From positions 1-28,465 of IMG/VR virus record IMGVR_UViG_3300043395_001552: a DNA stretch of 28,465 nucleotides; one strand, 5' to 3'. This document shows positions 17,801 through 26,728 of this stretch, piece after piece. Below the pieces are notes generated by a model. It saw nothing but the letters and a program-made list of their open reading frames with translations, was not told where the DNA came from and searched no databases. Every line of letters starts with the position of its first letter. Within the stretch, counting starts at the first letter, position 1. The DNA comes from a virus. The position numbers and the translations under genes were made by a program.

Positions 17801-20800
17801 CACAACACCGCCGTTACACAATGGCAGATATTGCTGGTCTGGACAGCAGAATTAATCGTGTTGAATACTATACCGCTTTGAGTGCATTGGAACAAAACGC
17901 AAATGCATTACAAATTTCTGATGCATATGGTTTAAATAGATTCAAAAACGGTATTATGGTTGATGATTTCTCCAGTTTTGCCGCATCAGAAACAGGTGTA
18001 ACAGATTTCAACGCATCAATCAACCGCAGAACAAAACAATTAACAGCAAAACAAGATGTTAAGAACTTCCCTCTTAAGAGCTTGTCTTTGATTTACAGTA
18101 TGAATAAGACAGATGATGCATCAATTCTGTCACAAAATTTTGCAAAAGGTTCTGATGGTTCTAACAACTTTTTCACCTTGCCATATGTAACAACCAATTT
18201 GGTTGCACAAAAATTGGCAAGTAGAAGTGTCAACGTTAATCCATTTTCGGTAACAAATTCAAAAGGCCTGTTGTCACTATCACCAAACGTTGACAACTGG
18301 GTTGATACAACTTACTCACCATCACTATTGATTGTGGATCCAGATTTGCACATATGGCAAAGTTCAGATACACTAAACACTTTACTTTCAGGTGACTGGC
18401 AAACTGTTGGTGGAACAACAGAATTAATAAGTCAAACTTCCAGCACCAGTTCTTATAATGTTGACCATGAAAACCATGGTAGATTTAATGGACCATACGG
18501 AACACAGGTTGGTTACACAGAACATATTACGGACACAACTGTAACATCAACATATAAAAACACTACCTTCCAATCCGGAACAGACGTTATTGGTAAATAT
18601 AGTCAATTAGACAATACATATTCATTGAACAATGGATACATTAATGACATTAGTATTTTACCATACATCAGAAAACAAGAAAGTGCAATTAAGGCCACTG
18701 GTTTATTGTATCAAACACAGTTATATTCTTTCTTCGATTCAGTATCAGTTGATAAGTATGTTAGAAAAACCAATGAAATTGAATTAACAAACACATCCGG
18801 AACATTTATTGAAGGTGATATTGTTGGTTACTACACCTCAGGAACATTTACTCCTACAGGTGTCATTATTGGAATCTATGAATATCCAGATTCAGACAAT
18901 GTTAGATTGTATGTTGCAGCTGACGGTAAAGCCACCACATATAATAATTCTCTTCCATTGAGAAATGCTTACTTCGATGAAGATGGTGTGTTCACTTCAA
19001 CAACTGCCCAAGGAACAGTGTCAAGCACAGTACACTCAGGTGGTTTGGTTCAATCTGTAAACAGTTCAACATCAGTAACACTATCTGATTTGGCATCAGC
19101 AACAGATTCATACTATGTTGGTAAAAAATTGTTCATCACTTCAGGTGATGGTGCAGGACAATCGGCAATCATCGACACATACAATGGAACAACTAAAGTT
19201 GCCACATTAGATGGTGCTATAACATGTTCTGAAGGAGATATCTATTCAATTGGACCATTAATGTCTAATGAAGAAGGTAGTTTCTTTGCAATCTTCACTA
19301 TACCAGCAAACACATTCCAAACAGGAACTAGAGTGTTCCGTTTAGATAATCGTGAAAATGGTTTGAATGAATCCACTGTAACAACATTTGCAGAAGGAAC
19401 ATTCTATGCATCCGGTCTACAAGTCAATAAACAAAACATTGATTTTGGTGCATCACCTGCTGGTGCAAAAGACACCTTCACACAAACAAAGAAACAATCT
19501 TTGGTATCAAAGTCTGTTGCAACTAAATTCAGTCAATCAATATGGTATTCACCATATGATCCTGTTGCACAAACATTTATCATTGAAAGAGATAACTATC
19601 CAAATGGTGTGTTCTTATCTTCTATCAGAATTTTCTTCAAAACTAAACCAGTTAAAGATACCGCACCAATAACATTGTCTATTGTTGGAACATTGAATGG
19701 TTATCCAGACGGCAAAACATTAGACCATTCTATCGTAAAACTACCAGCATACAAAGTTAAAACTTCTGATTCTCCACAATACTTGGATGAAAATGCATAC
19801 ACAGAATTCAAATTTGATGTGCCTGTATACATTCAACCAGAAAAATTGTATGCCTTCATCTTGAAGTCATCTTCTAATGAATACACAATGTATTCCGCAT
19901 CTAATGGTGACACTGCATATGCATCTTCTGTTAAGAATTTGGTTTCAGATCCATATCCAAGTTCAATCACAAAGATTTCTGGAGCTCCATATGTTGGTGG
20001 TCTGTTCTTGTCCCAAAATGCACAGACATGGACAGTAGACCAAAACCAAAGTTTGATGTTCACAATCGAACGTTGCAAGTTTGATACAACAAAAACTCCT
20101 TCTATCAGATTGGTTGTTCCTAAAAAGATGCCACAAAGAACTCTTTTGGAAAGTTCTGTTGATTACTACTCAAACGCAAACAACTTAACGGACAATATTG
20201 GAACCACTTCTAATAGTGACCTATTGGTTGATGCATTAAATCTAACAACAACCGATTTTGTCCCATCTGGTTCAAAGATTAGTTACACTTATACAACAAC
20301 ATTACAAAGTGGTAATGAAACATCTGAAATGAGTGTAAATCCAGGTAAATATGGAACAACAATGTATGACCATGTCTACTTGAATGATAACAAAGGTGAG
20401 AGAAAGTTCGTGGCAAACTCCACAACATCATTCTCAATGTATGCATACCTTGAATCGACAGATGATGCAGTAACACCTATCATGTCCGATGCGGGAACAT
20501 CCGTTTTTGCTATTCAATATGATATCAATAACTGTCCTCTATCCAACAATTTAATCACCGTTACTGATAGTGGTAGTGGTTATAATGCTTCTTGCACATC
20601 AGTTAGTTTCTCTGCACCTACAGGTAAAAATGGAGAACAGGCTTATGGTGTAGCAAATGTTGTCAACGGAGTTGTTGATGCTGTATATGTGACCATTCCT
20701 GGTGCAGGATACATTGAAACACCAACCGTAACAATTGTTGATGCAAACAATACTCCAGGAACAGGCGCAACAGCTGTTGTTGTTGGTGAAACATCCACAA

Positions 20801-21237
20801 AAGGTGGACCTGCAGCTGCAAGATACCTAACTAAGAAAGTTGTTTTGGATTCTGGATTTGATTCCGGAGATTTGAATGTGTATCTGTCTGCATATCGTCC
20901 AGTTGGAACAGATATTAATGTTTATTACAAAATCTTGAATAGATATGACACACAACAGTTTGACGATGGTGCATGGCAATTAATGACCAAGACCAACAGC
21001 TCAGACGGTTCTTATTCACAATCTAGGGATGACATTCGTGAATATACATTTGCTCCTGGAACAAATGGAAAAGAACAAGGTTATGTTACATATGAAGGTA
21101 ATAATGGACAAACATATGACAACTTCAGTCAGTTTGCAATCAAGATTGTTATTACAACAACAGACAAAACTCTTGTTCCATTCTTGACCGACATGAGATG
21201 TATTGCATTACCACAAAATATTAACACAACATTCTAA
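14860..21237 (+). CDS. Giant baseplate/virion structural protein (DUF4815-type)
   Basis: At 2125 residues this is the largest product in the window. The N-terminus (NFNVDPYYDDFD, FHRILFKPGVAVQARELTQA, then FADNIFKQNSPVSGGQ) fits the DUF4815 pattern found in large structural proteins of T4-like phages of aquatic bacteria. Residues about 300-760 are beta-rich; about 820-1110 include YRYSNPASTRIGSLQP and TMADIAGLDSRINRVEYYT. Residues about 1560-1720 (YDPVAQTFIIERDNYPNGVF, then LSSIRIFFKTKPV) are a recurrent block in such proteins. Residues about 1897-1980 hold a Gly/Tyr beta module. No cysteine-rich, protease or lysozyme domain is seen. It occupies the T4 gp9/gp10 position and may replace one or both as outer wedge and fibre socket; that is inference. 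AAGGG just before the ATG gives a good ribosome site. Confidence 0.8.
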   Translation: MALNFNVDPYYDDFDGTKNFHRILFKPGVAVQARELTQAQTILQNQITSFADNIFKQNSPVSGGQVTTNFNASYIKIQSEFNGITIDVEQFQDKLIRNADGSVVARVLTTSVATGIAGEGDPATLYVTYKTGTHFSDNDVIYDADSNLTCQAMPTAATGGTSLVSISQGVFYVLGNFVQVNPTTIILDKYSSTPSKRVGLDITETIYDYATDNSLLDPAVGASNYQAPGADRYVISLQLSHRPLYFGDDALFIELVRIEEGNVYKMVDGSIYATIDDYFAKRDYETNGDYIVSDFKFTPKAHETDTDKYVLSVGTGLAYVHGYRVENPSPLPLTSNRARTTASQNNEPSFIDFGSYFLVSNVAGSGTYTFPVTTANTVDFHCVANTDINKANSTTYNSTLVARAYIRGLGFDSSPDAEDSSTYVFKAHVYDVEQQSISANVISATSTTITLPFVNGKTSSVDGAYDGVDIKITKGTNAGEIRTIASWDGDTRTGTLTQPWSVVPDSTSIFVLAFNTPDIESMVYTGTTYPKTVYASAEIDDTGKIGNIASGDTEFFNPNVPEMIYPIGNPYVSTITSPSYTTYQELKGVNFNVSGGTITASIDFTGSYAGVIKHLGNEGTTLSGDVVEQCFTIIVTDRQSNSGLTNGQVVPWTINGRSVVINGDGSVANFSTATSDLTAFTATIIAKVFVTDGTNTSHVLKIKNLVQGNTSVVSSNSSAYMTTVATNTFVDDSADSKGHVYIKAAGVLSSGAQTLYLSDVKRILKIIDTKDSDVMPTTAMLTDSSYDVTNRYTFNNGQRDNYYDHASITLRPGAAKPLGNILVILDYYKHAGGDGYFSKMSYIDNSSSPEDYREIPVYIAKHGASYALRDCLDFRPARLNAQTQFVYRYSNPASTRIGSLQPADLSTFVCDYSYYLGRKDKLIITKDKSIEIVEGSPSINPAPPNEPDKSLVLANITHKPYTGYVPTELTSGLSDLSIEATQHRRYTMADIAGLDSRINRVEYYTALSALEQNANALQISDAYGLNRFKNGIMVDDFSSFAASETGVTDFNASINRRTKQLTAKQDVKNFPLKSLSLIYSMNKTDDASILSQNFAKGSDGSNNFFTLPYVTTNLVAQKLASRSVNVNPFSVTNSKGLLSLSPNVDNWVDTTYSPSLLIVDPDLHIWQSSDTLNTLLSGDWQTVGGTTELISQTSSTSSYNVDHENHGRFNGPYGTQVGYTEHITDTTVTSTYKNTTFQSGTDVIGKYSQLDNTYSLNNGYINDISILPYIRKQESAIKATGLLYQTQLYSFFDSVSVDKYVRKTNEIELTNTSGTFIEGDIVGYYTSGTFTPTGVIIGIYEYPDSDNVRLYVAADGKATTYNNSLPLRNAYFDEDGVFTSTTAQGTVSSTVHSGGLVQSVNSSTSVTLSDLASATDSYYVGKKLFITSGDGAGQSAIIDTYNGTTKVATLDGAITCSEGDIYSIGPLMSNEEGSFFAIFTIPANTFQTGTRVFRLDNRENGLNESTVTTFAEGTFYASGLQVNKQNIDFGASPAGAKDTFTQTKKQSLVSKSVATKFSQSIWYSPYDPVAQTFIIERDNYPNGVFLSSIRIFFKTKPVKDTAPITLSIVGTLNGYPDGKTLDHSIVKLPAYKVKTSDSPQYLDENAYTEFKFDVPVYIQPEKLYAFILKSSSNEYTMYSASNGDTAYASSVKNLVSDPYPSSITKISGAPYVGGLFLSQNAQTWTVDQNQSLMFTIERCKFDTTKTPSIRLVVPKKMPQRTLLESSVDYYSNANNLTDNIGTTSNSDLLVDALNLTTTDFVPSGSKISYTYTTTLQSGNETSEMSVNPGKYGTTMYDHVYLNDNKGERKFVANSTTSFSMYAYLESTDDAVTPIMSDAGTSVFAIQYDINNCPLSNNLITVTDSGSGYNASCTSVSFSAPTGKNGEQAYGVANVVNGVVDAVYVTIPGAGYIETPTVTIVDANNTPGTGATAVVVGETSTKGGPAAARYLTKKVVLDSGFDSGDLNVYLSAYRPVGTDINVYYKILNRYDTQQFDDGAWQLMTKTNSSDGSYSQSRDDIREYTFAPGTNGKEQGYVTYEGNNGQTYDNFSQFAIKIVITTTDKTLVPFLTDMRCIALPQNINTTF

Positions 21238-21239
21238 TT

Positions 21240-21473
21240 ATGAATCAAATCTTGAAAGTTAAAGGCACCAAACTGGTAAGAGATACCAGAAGTGGTGCCA
21301 TTATAAACCAAGACAAAGGTGGACTGGACGAATATTTGGCCAAGCGCCGTGGTATGGAACTCCAGAAACAAGAAATAAATAAAGTAAAGACCGATATCAC
21401 AGAACTAAAACAAGACATGTCTGATATCAAAGATTTGTTAAGAAAACTATTAGAAAAAGGCTCAAATGGCTAA
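21240..21473 (+). CDS. Short coiled-coil protein upstream of the large fibre
   Basis: This 77-residue product has a charged N-terminal part (LKVKGTKLVRDTRSGAII, then a GGLDEYLAKRRG motif) and a C-terminal heptad-like helix from about residue 37 to 73 (INKVKTDITELKQDMSDIKD, then LLRKLLEKG). Similar small proteins are familiar as hypothetical genes in T4-like cyanophages. Its start lies two bases after the giant protein's stop, and its last eight bases overlap the start of the 1417-residue fibre, so it is probably translated together with the fibre. A role as oligomerising adaptor or assembly factor is a guess. Confidence 0.78.
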   Translation: MNQILKVKGTKLVRDTRSGAIINQDKGGLDEYLAKRRGMELQKQEINKVKTDITELKQDMSDIKDLLRKLLEKGSNG

Positions 21474-24400
21474 TACAATTACTACATTAACGTATGCCAA
21501 CACATTCGGCCATTGGTTGGCAGCAACGGACGCACTGATTGCTGAAAACAATATATTGGCTTCCGACAATTACACAAAAGATTCCGGAACAATTTATCTT
21601 TCCGAAGGAACGTTAACAGCATTACAGTCAAATGGTAATGTGGTAGTCCAAAAAACCCTATCGGTTTCTGGTCCAGGTTCTTCAGCACTAATCGAAAAAG
21701 ATTTAACCGTTCAGAGACAAGGTCTTTTTACAAATACAGGCACAAGTGTTGTTGCAACAGGTAATGTAATTGTTGGTAATGTATTGCATGTTGATGGAAC
21801 TGGTTACGGCCTACAAGTAGACCATGATGCAAAGGTTGATGGTGACCTTTATGTTGGTGGCAACTTGGACTTGGATGTTTTGGAAGCCAGAACCAAAGTA
21901 AACACAGCAACACTATCTGTTACAGGAACAACTTACACAAGTAAACTACAATCCAACAACCAGATTGTGACAGGCATCTTAACTGCCAACAGTGATGTTT
22001 ACACAAGTCGTATTCAAGCCAACACAAGAATCGTAACAAGTGAATTACAAGCAAACACAGGTATGAATTCCACCACCATTTCGGTTACAACTGGAATGTA
22101 TGGAAACTCCTTGCAAGCTAACTCAAGTGTTAATACATCCAATGCTTCCATTGTTGGAACAACTTACACCAAATTCTTACAAGCAAACTCATCTGTAAAC
22201 ACAGCCAACGCTTCCATTACTGGAACAACATACACGGATATATTAATTGCTAACACAGAATTGTCCACACCAACAGCATATGTTACAGCAAATGCATATG
22301 TTAGTGAAAACATGTATGTTACAGGTAATGTATTTGCTTACGATGTTTATGCATCAAATACATCGTTTAGTGATGTTGTATTCTCAAACACAGTATACAT
22401 ACAAAATAATAGTCTTACTGTCGGAAATACAAACTCAACCTCGTTCTTTGCTGTATCAAATGTAACTTCACCAACAGTATACAGTGTTGAAATGTTTGGT
22501 GATTACTTGACTGCCAACTTAAAAGTGTATGCAGCTGCTGTTGATGTTGAAGGAACAACACTTACAAGAAACTTACAAGCAAATTCATCTGTAAATACAG
22601 CGAATGCTTCCATCACTGGAACAACCTACTCAAAATATGTTGTTGCCAATACACAAACAACAACTGCGGCACTTGCCGTTACAAACAAAACCTTTACAGG
22701 TAGTTTACAGGCAAACACTTTTGCCAATACACAAACACTCTCTGTAACAGAACGTGCATTGATTGATAGGGTTCAAGCCAACACTTCCGTAAACACAGAT
22801 ATAGTTAGTGTTGCGACAATCACATATTCAAAAAATATACAAGCTAATACTGGTGTTAATGCTGCGGTTATTAGTGTAACAGGAAACACCTATACTAATA
22901 GAGTTCAGGCAAATTCCTCAGTTAACACAGCAGTATTGTCTGTCACACAACAAATCACGGCCAACGATGCTACAATGTTTGTTGATAGTATTCAAGTCTT
23001 GGACCAATTGTCTGTTGATGGAAACTTTGTAATCAATGGTGACACGGTATACAACTCAAATACTTTCACATTGAATGCTGGTTCAGCTGGCGCACAGATT
23101 AGTTCTATTGTGGTCAACAGAGGAACTGATGGAGCTAATGCTGAGTTGAGATGGAATGAAGCATCTGAACAATTTGATGTTCTAAATGTCACAGACTCCA
23201 ACTATTACAGATTACTTACAGATGAATATTTGAGTGATTCTATCACCTCAACCGATTCGGCTTATGTTGCTTCAAGTGCTGCAGCAAATACTTTGAATGA
23301 CAACATTCAATCTGCAAACACTTTCTTACAGTCAAGAATTTCTTCTTCTGATAGCTATGCCAATGGTGCATACAGAAGAGCCAACTCATCATATGCCGCA
23401 CAAAATACAACGGCATCTTTTGCCAATTCAGCGTTTGCTCATGCTAATGCTGCATATGAATCCGCAAATAATGTGGCACCTCAGGTGGCACCAGCCTTCA
23501 GTCAGGCAAATGCGGCATTCGACAAAGCAAATACTGTTGTTGCAACAATCAGAGGAACTTCTGGTTCTGTATCTGCAAGCAATGCTGGTGTGACACTAAA
23601 GAGTAATAATGGTGTTGTTATTTGGGCAACCAATGACAACTCAACAGGTAATACATTATCCATTAGCACACCACAAGATTTAAGAACTTCTGCTTCACCA
23701 ACATTTGCATCGTTATCACTAACAAGTCCTTTGGCTGTAGGTAATGGTGGAACAGGAACAACATCACATGCGTCATTGTTTGACCTAGCAATTTCAGCAG
23801 CTGCTGGAAGTGGTTCATCCACAGCAGGTAAAGTATTGTCAACTGACGGTAATGGAAGTTATTCTTGGGTGACAGGAGGTTCAGGTGGTGGCGGTGGAAC
23901 ACAACCTGGATCCAGAATCACTTCTTCTCGTTTATCATACACAGGTGACAGTAGCAATACAAAATTTACTACACCAACATTTAGCACAGGCACACAACTT
24001 CGTGCATACATTAATGGTGTTCGTCAATTAGAATCTGAATACAATGCATTTACATCCAACTCAATCATCTGGTTCAATTCAGCTCCAGTAACTGGCGATA
24101 AGATTCTGATTGAAGTTGATGGTTATGCAGTGTATGAATACTTTGCAAACAACATTGTGTATGGTCCTGCGGCCGGAGATATTGTTGGTTCAACGATACA
24201 GGATGCCATCGACAATTTGGAATCAAGAAAGATGCCAAAAATTGGTGGAACATTCACAGGAATCGTTGAAGGTATCACGCTAGCAATCAACACACCATCT
24301 GGTGGAAACACTGCATTTGCAACAACAAAATATGTCAATGATTTGGCAAACTCTGGTTACACATTTGCACATAGTATATCAGGTCGTGCTGACTCTGTGT

Positions 24401-25719
24401 TGAATGGTGTATATACAAATCAATCATATTCAAATCCAAGTTGGATCACAAGTATTGCGAACACAAAGATTTCAGGTCCTGTTAATACAAATCTTGTGGA
24501 CAGTGGTGCTACCGCAGGTTCTTATGGTGCAACAAACAAAACAGTAACAGTAGTTGTAGATGCAAAAGGTTTAGTCACATCTATTAGTAATAACACCATA
24601 TCTATTACTAAATCTCAAATCAGTGACTTCCCATCATTAGCAGCATCAGCTACAACAGATACAACTAATGCTACAAACATTGGATCTGGAACATTAGCTG
24701 CTGCTCGATTGGCGGACCAATCTGGATTAACCGCACAAGCATACGGTGGCGCCAACAAGGTTGCCAAAGTTACAGTCAGTGCAAAAGGTATAGTTACTGC
24801 CGCTGAAGAAGTTCAAATCAACATCACCAAATCCCAAATCAGTGACTTCCCGAATTTAGCAGCATCAGCTACAACAGATACAACTAATGCTACAAACATT
24901 GGATCTGGAACATTAGCTGCTGCAAGATTACCATCTGGTATAGCATACACCTCAGGCGCAACATTCACTGGTGGTGTTACCGTTTCGGGAACAGGTGCTG
25001 CTTCATTGGCCACAAATGGTGACATTACAGCATACAGAAGTGGTGGTAGCACAGGTGTATTATACTTGAACAGTTCCGGTAATAGATATTTGTATAATGA
25101 TGGTTCAAAATATGTAATGCCAGGACAATCATTGGAAGTTAACGGTTCAACAGTTACAAATACTTCTGACACCTATACAATTACAGGAACAAGATATCAT
25201 AGGTCACAGGGTTCTACTGCGACAGGTGGACCAGGAGGAACTCTACAAGTTTATGGTGATGGTGGTGCTATAGGAACAAACCATGCAACTATGTCTTTCC
25301 ATAGACCAGGTGCATATGCCATTAACATGGGTCTAGATAATGACAACGTGTTCCGTATTGGTGGTTGGTCCGCTTCAGCCAATAGATTCCAATTGGATAT
25401 GTCTGGAAACCTAACTGCTGCAGGCAACATAACTGCTTACTCAGATAAGAGATTGAAAACAAATATTAATACCATCGAAAATGCATTGGATATGGTATCC
25501 AAGATGCGTGGTGTTAGATATGAAAGAATCGACACAGGTGAACCTAATGTTGGTGTGATTGCACAAGAAATTAAAGAGATACTTCCTGAAGTTGTTATGC
25601 AACATCCTGGAGATGACCAGTTCATGTCTGTTTCTTACGGAAATATTGTTGGTGTTTTGATTGAAGCTATCAAAGAACTAAAAGACGAAATCGAAGTATT
25701 AAAAGGACAGATTAAATGA
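21466..25719 (+). CDS. Large tail fibre with C-terminal S74 self-cleaving chaperone
   Basis: This 1417-residue fibre protein has an N-terminal virion-attachment part (residues about 1-145), then about 145-520 made of roughly 20-residue repeats of the type LQANSSVNTANASITGTTY, predicted as a beta or mixed trimeric shaft. ANAAFDKAN-type repeats lie around 620-690. A glycine linker (GGSGGGGGT near 805) is followed by a fold including AYINGVRQLESEYN, then two 73-residue repeats (about 1040-1150). The end is a peptidase S74 intramolecular chaperone: S1326-D-K-R-L-K1331 matches the Ser cleavage site and Lys of endosialidase-type chaperones, with GVIAQEIKEILPEVV following and a C-terminal coiled coil. 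The chaperone is expected to trimerise the fibre and then cut itself off before S1326. Confidence 0.9.
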   Translation: MANTITTLTYANTFGHWLAATDALIAENNILASDNYTKDSGTIYLSEGTLTALQSNGNVVVQKTLSVSGPGSSALIEKDLTVQRQGLFTNTGTSVVATGNVIVGNVLHVDGTGYGLQVDHDAKVDGDLYVGGNLDLDVLEARTKVNTATLSVTGTTYTSKLQSNNQIVTGILTANSDVYTSRIQANTRIVTSELQANTGMNSTTISVTTGMYGNSLQANSSVNTSNASIVGTTYTKFLQANSSVNTANASITGTTYTDILIANTELSTPTAYVTANAYVSENMYVTGNVFAYDVYASNTSFSDVVFSNTVYIQNNSLTVGNTNSTSFFAVSNVTSPTVYSVEMFGDYLTANLKVYAAAVDVEGTTLTRNLQANSSVNTANASITGTTYSKYVVANTQTTTAALAVTNKTFTGSLQANTFANTQTLSVTERALIDRVQANTSVNTDIVSVATITYSKNIQANTGVNAAVISVTGNTYTNRVQANSSVNTAVLSVTQQITANDATMFVDSIQVLDQLSVDGNFVINGDTVYNSNTFTLNAGSAGAQISSIVVNRGTDGANAELRWNEASEQFDVLNVTDSNYYRLLTDEYLSDSITSTDSAYVASSAAANTLNDNIQSANTFLQSRISSSDSYANGAYRRANSSYAAQNTTASFANSAFAHANAAYESANNVAPQVAPAFSQANAAFDKANTVVATIRGTSGSVSASNAGVTLKSNNGVVIWATNDNSTGNTLSISTPQDLRTSASPTFASLSLTSPLAVGNGGTGTTSHASLFDLAISAAAGSGSSTAGKVLSTDGNGSYSWVTGGSGGGGGTQPGSRITSSRLSYTGDSSNTKFTTPTFSTGTQLRAYINGVRQLESEYNAFTSNSIIWFNSAPVTGDKILIEVDGYAVYEYFANNIVYGPAAGDIVGSTIQDAIDNLESRKMPKIGGTFTGIVEGITLAINTPSGGNTAFATTKYVNDLANSGYTFAHSISGRADSVLNGVYTNQSYSNPSWITSIANTKISGPVNTNLVDSGATAGSYGATNKTVTVVVDAKGLVTSISNNTISITKSQISDFPSLAASATTDTTNATNIGSGTLAAARLADQSGLTAQAYGGANKVAKVTVSAKGIVTAAEEVQINITKSQISDFPNLAASATTDTTNATNIGSGTLAAARLPSGIAYTSGATFTGGVTVSGTGAASLATNGDITAYRSGGSTGVLYLNSSGNRYLYNDGSKYVMPGQSLEVNGSTVTNTSDTYTITGTRYHRSQGSTATGGPGGTLQVYGDGGAIGTNHATMSFHRPGAYAINMGLDNDNVFRIGGWSASANRFQLDMSGNLTAAGNITAYSDKRLKTNINTIENALDMVSKMRGVRYERIDTGEPNVGVIAQEIKEILPEVVMQHPGDDQFMSVSYGNIVGVLIEAIKELKDEIEVLKGQIK
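24637..24704 (+). repeat. 68-base exact direct repeat, copy 1
   Basis: A 68-base stretch (starting ttagcagcatcagctacaac) recurs without a mismatch at 24856-24923, 219 bases or 73 codons downstream and in the same frame. The similarity extends upstream with a few substitutions over the codons for TKSQISDFP. It encodes part of a fibre repeat, so identical DNA points to a recent duplication or gene conversion. Confidence 0.93.
24856..24923 (+). repeat. 68-base exact direct repeat, copy 2
   Basis: Second copy of the repeat at 24637-24704. A 29-base related segment with one mismatch occurs in the next fibre gene at 26262-26290, so the unit is shared between genes. Confidence 0.93.
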
Positions 25720-26699
25720 CAACTAAGATAACACCATCAGTATTGGCCAACACTGCGGTTACGGCTGGAACTTATGGAACAACATCACAAATACCAATCG
25801 TAACGATTGATGCTCAAGGTAGAGTTACATCCGCCACACAATCTCCCGTTGCAGTTTCAACAAGTCAAGTTACATCAGGAACATTTGATGATGCTAGGTT
25901 GCCAGACCAAAGTTCTTTGGTAGCTTCCACATATAGAGGTTCGGCATCAACAACAATTCAAATTGTTGTTGATGCAAAAGGAAGAATTAAAAGTGCAACC
26001 AATGTGGCAATACAAATTTCCACATCACAAATTACTGGTTATCCAACATTTGCCACTTCAGCAACAACTGATACCACAAATGCAGATAACATTACATCGG
26101 GTGTTTTGGATGATGCTAGACTTCCTGAGACAGCAGTTACTGTGGGAACATATGGTAAAAGTGATGGAACATCATACAGTAGATTTGCGGTTGATGCTTA
26201 CGGAAGAATAACTTCCGCAGCGAATGTGGAAATTCAAATACCATCAAATAAAGTGACAGGATTAGCAACATCAGCTACAACAGATACAACCGATGCAGCA
26301 AACATCACAACAGGTTTCTTACCATCCGCACGATTGACAATCACTGGTGTGAATGCTGGTTCATATGGTTCCGCATCACACGCAACACGATTCACGGTTG
26401 ATAACAGAGGAAGATTAGTATCAGCAAATAATATTGCAATTGCAATTAATGCTTCTGCGGTTGCTGGACTGGCTGCTGTAGCTACATCAGGTTCATATGT
26501 TGATTTGGCAGATAAACCAACCATAACACCAATGTTAACAACTTTGGCAGCTGCATATCCTATTGGTTCAATTTATATGAATGGATTGGACCCTGCAAAC
26601 CCAAGCACATTGTTGGGTTTCGGAACATGGACAGCAGTTGCAAATACAAGTTTCACTCCAGATATAGATCCATTGTATGCTTGGATGAGAACCGCATAA
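25716..26699 (+). CDS. Second tail fibre with a short collar-like C-terminus
   Basis: The 327-residue product is made almost wholly of repeats of about 70 residues with the core AGTYGTTSQIPIVTIDAQGR, then SATTDTTNAxNITxGxLDDARLP. The same unit occurs near the end of the preceding fibre and in the fibre gene at 27886. The last ~47 residues (from about 281) have YPIGSIYMNGLDPANPS and LLGFGTWTAV, the opening of a T4 gp10/gp12-type collar-like domain, but the protein then ends within about 20 residues in YAWMRTA, which resembles the usual closing VYMWKRTA. The central part of that domain is missing. Its ATG overlaps the preceding stop (ATGA), so translation is coupled. Probably a fibre or fibre-tip partner of the S74 fibre. 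Confidence 0.8.
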   Translation: MTTKITPSVLANTAVTAGTYGTTSQIPIVTIDAQGRVTSATQSPVAVSTSQVTSGTFDDARLPDQSSLVASTYRGSASTTIQIVVDAKGRIKSATNVAIQISTSQITGYPTFATSATTDTTNADNITSGVLDDARLPETAVTVGTYGKSDGTSYSRFAVDAYGRITSAANVEIQIPSNKVTGLATSATTDTTDAANITTGFLPSARLTITGVNAGSYGSASHATRFTVDNRGRLVSANNIAIAINASAVAGLAAVATSGSYVDLADKPTITPMLTTLAAAYPIGSIYMNGLDPANPSTLLGFGTWTAVANTSFTPDIDPLYAWMRTA

Positions 26700-26702
26700 C
26701 AA

Positions 26703-26710
26703 CATAAATA
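26703..26710 (+). promoter_or_regulatory. T4-type late promoter -10 box (CATAAATA)
   Basis: This is the same octamer as at 469 and 27837, placed in a 29-base gap. The expected start near 26716 leaves a leader of about 13 bases that contains an AAGGG ribosome site (26718-26722) six bases before the ATG at 26729. Confidence 0.65.
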
Positions 26711-26728
26711 CCTTTAAAAGGGTTAAAA

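Noticed and set aside
21900-22960. CRISPR-like regular repeats
   Set aside because: The periodic DNA is in frame and codes for about 20-residue fibre repeats; the units vary and there are no unique spacers.
24813-25172. Minus-strand open frame of 119 codons
   Set aside because: It is the reverse of fibre repeats; low-complexity repeats often leave an open antisense frame.
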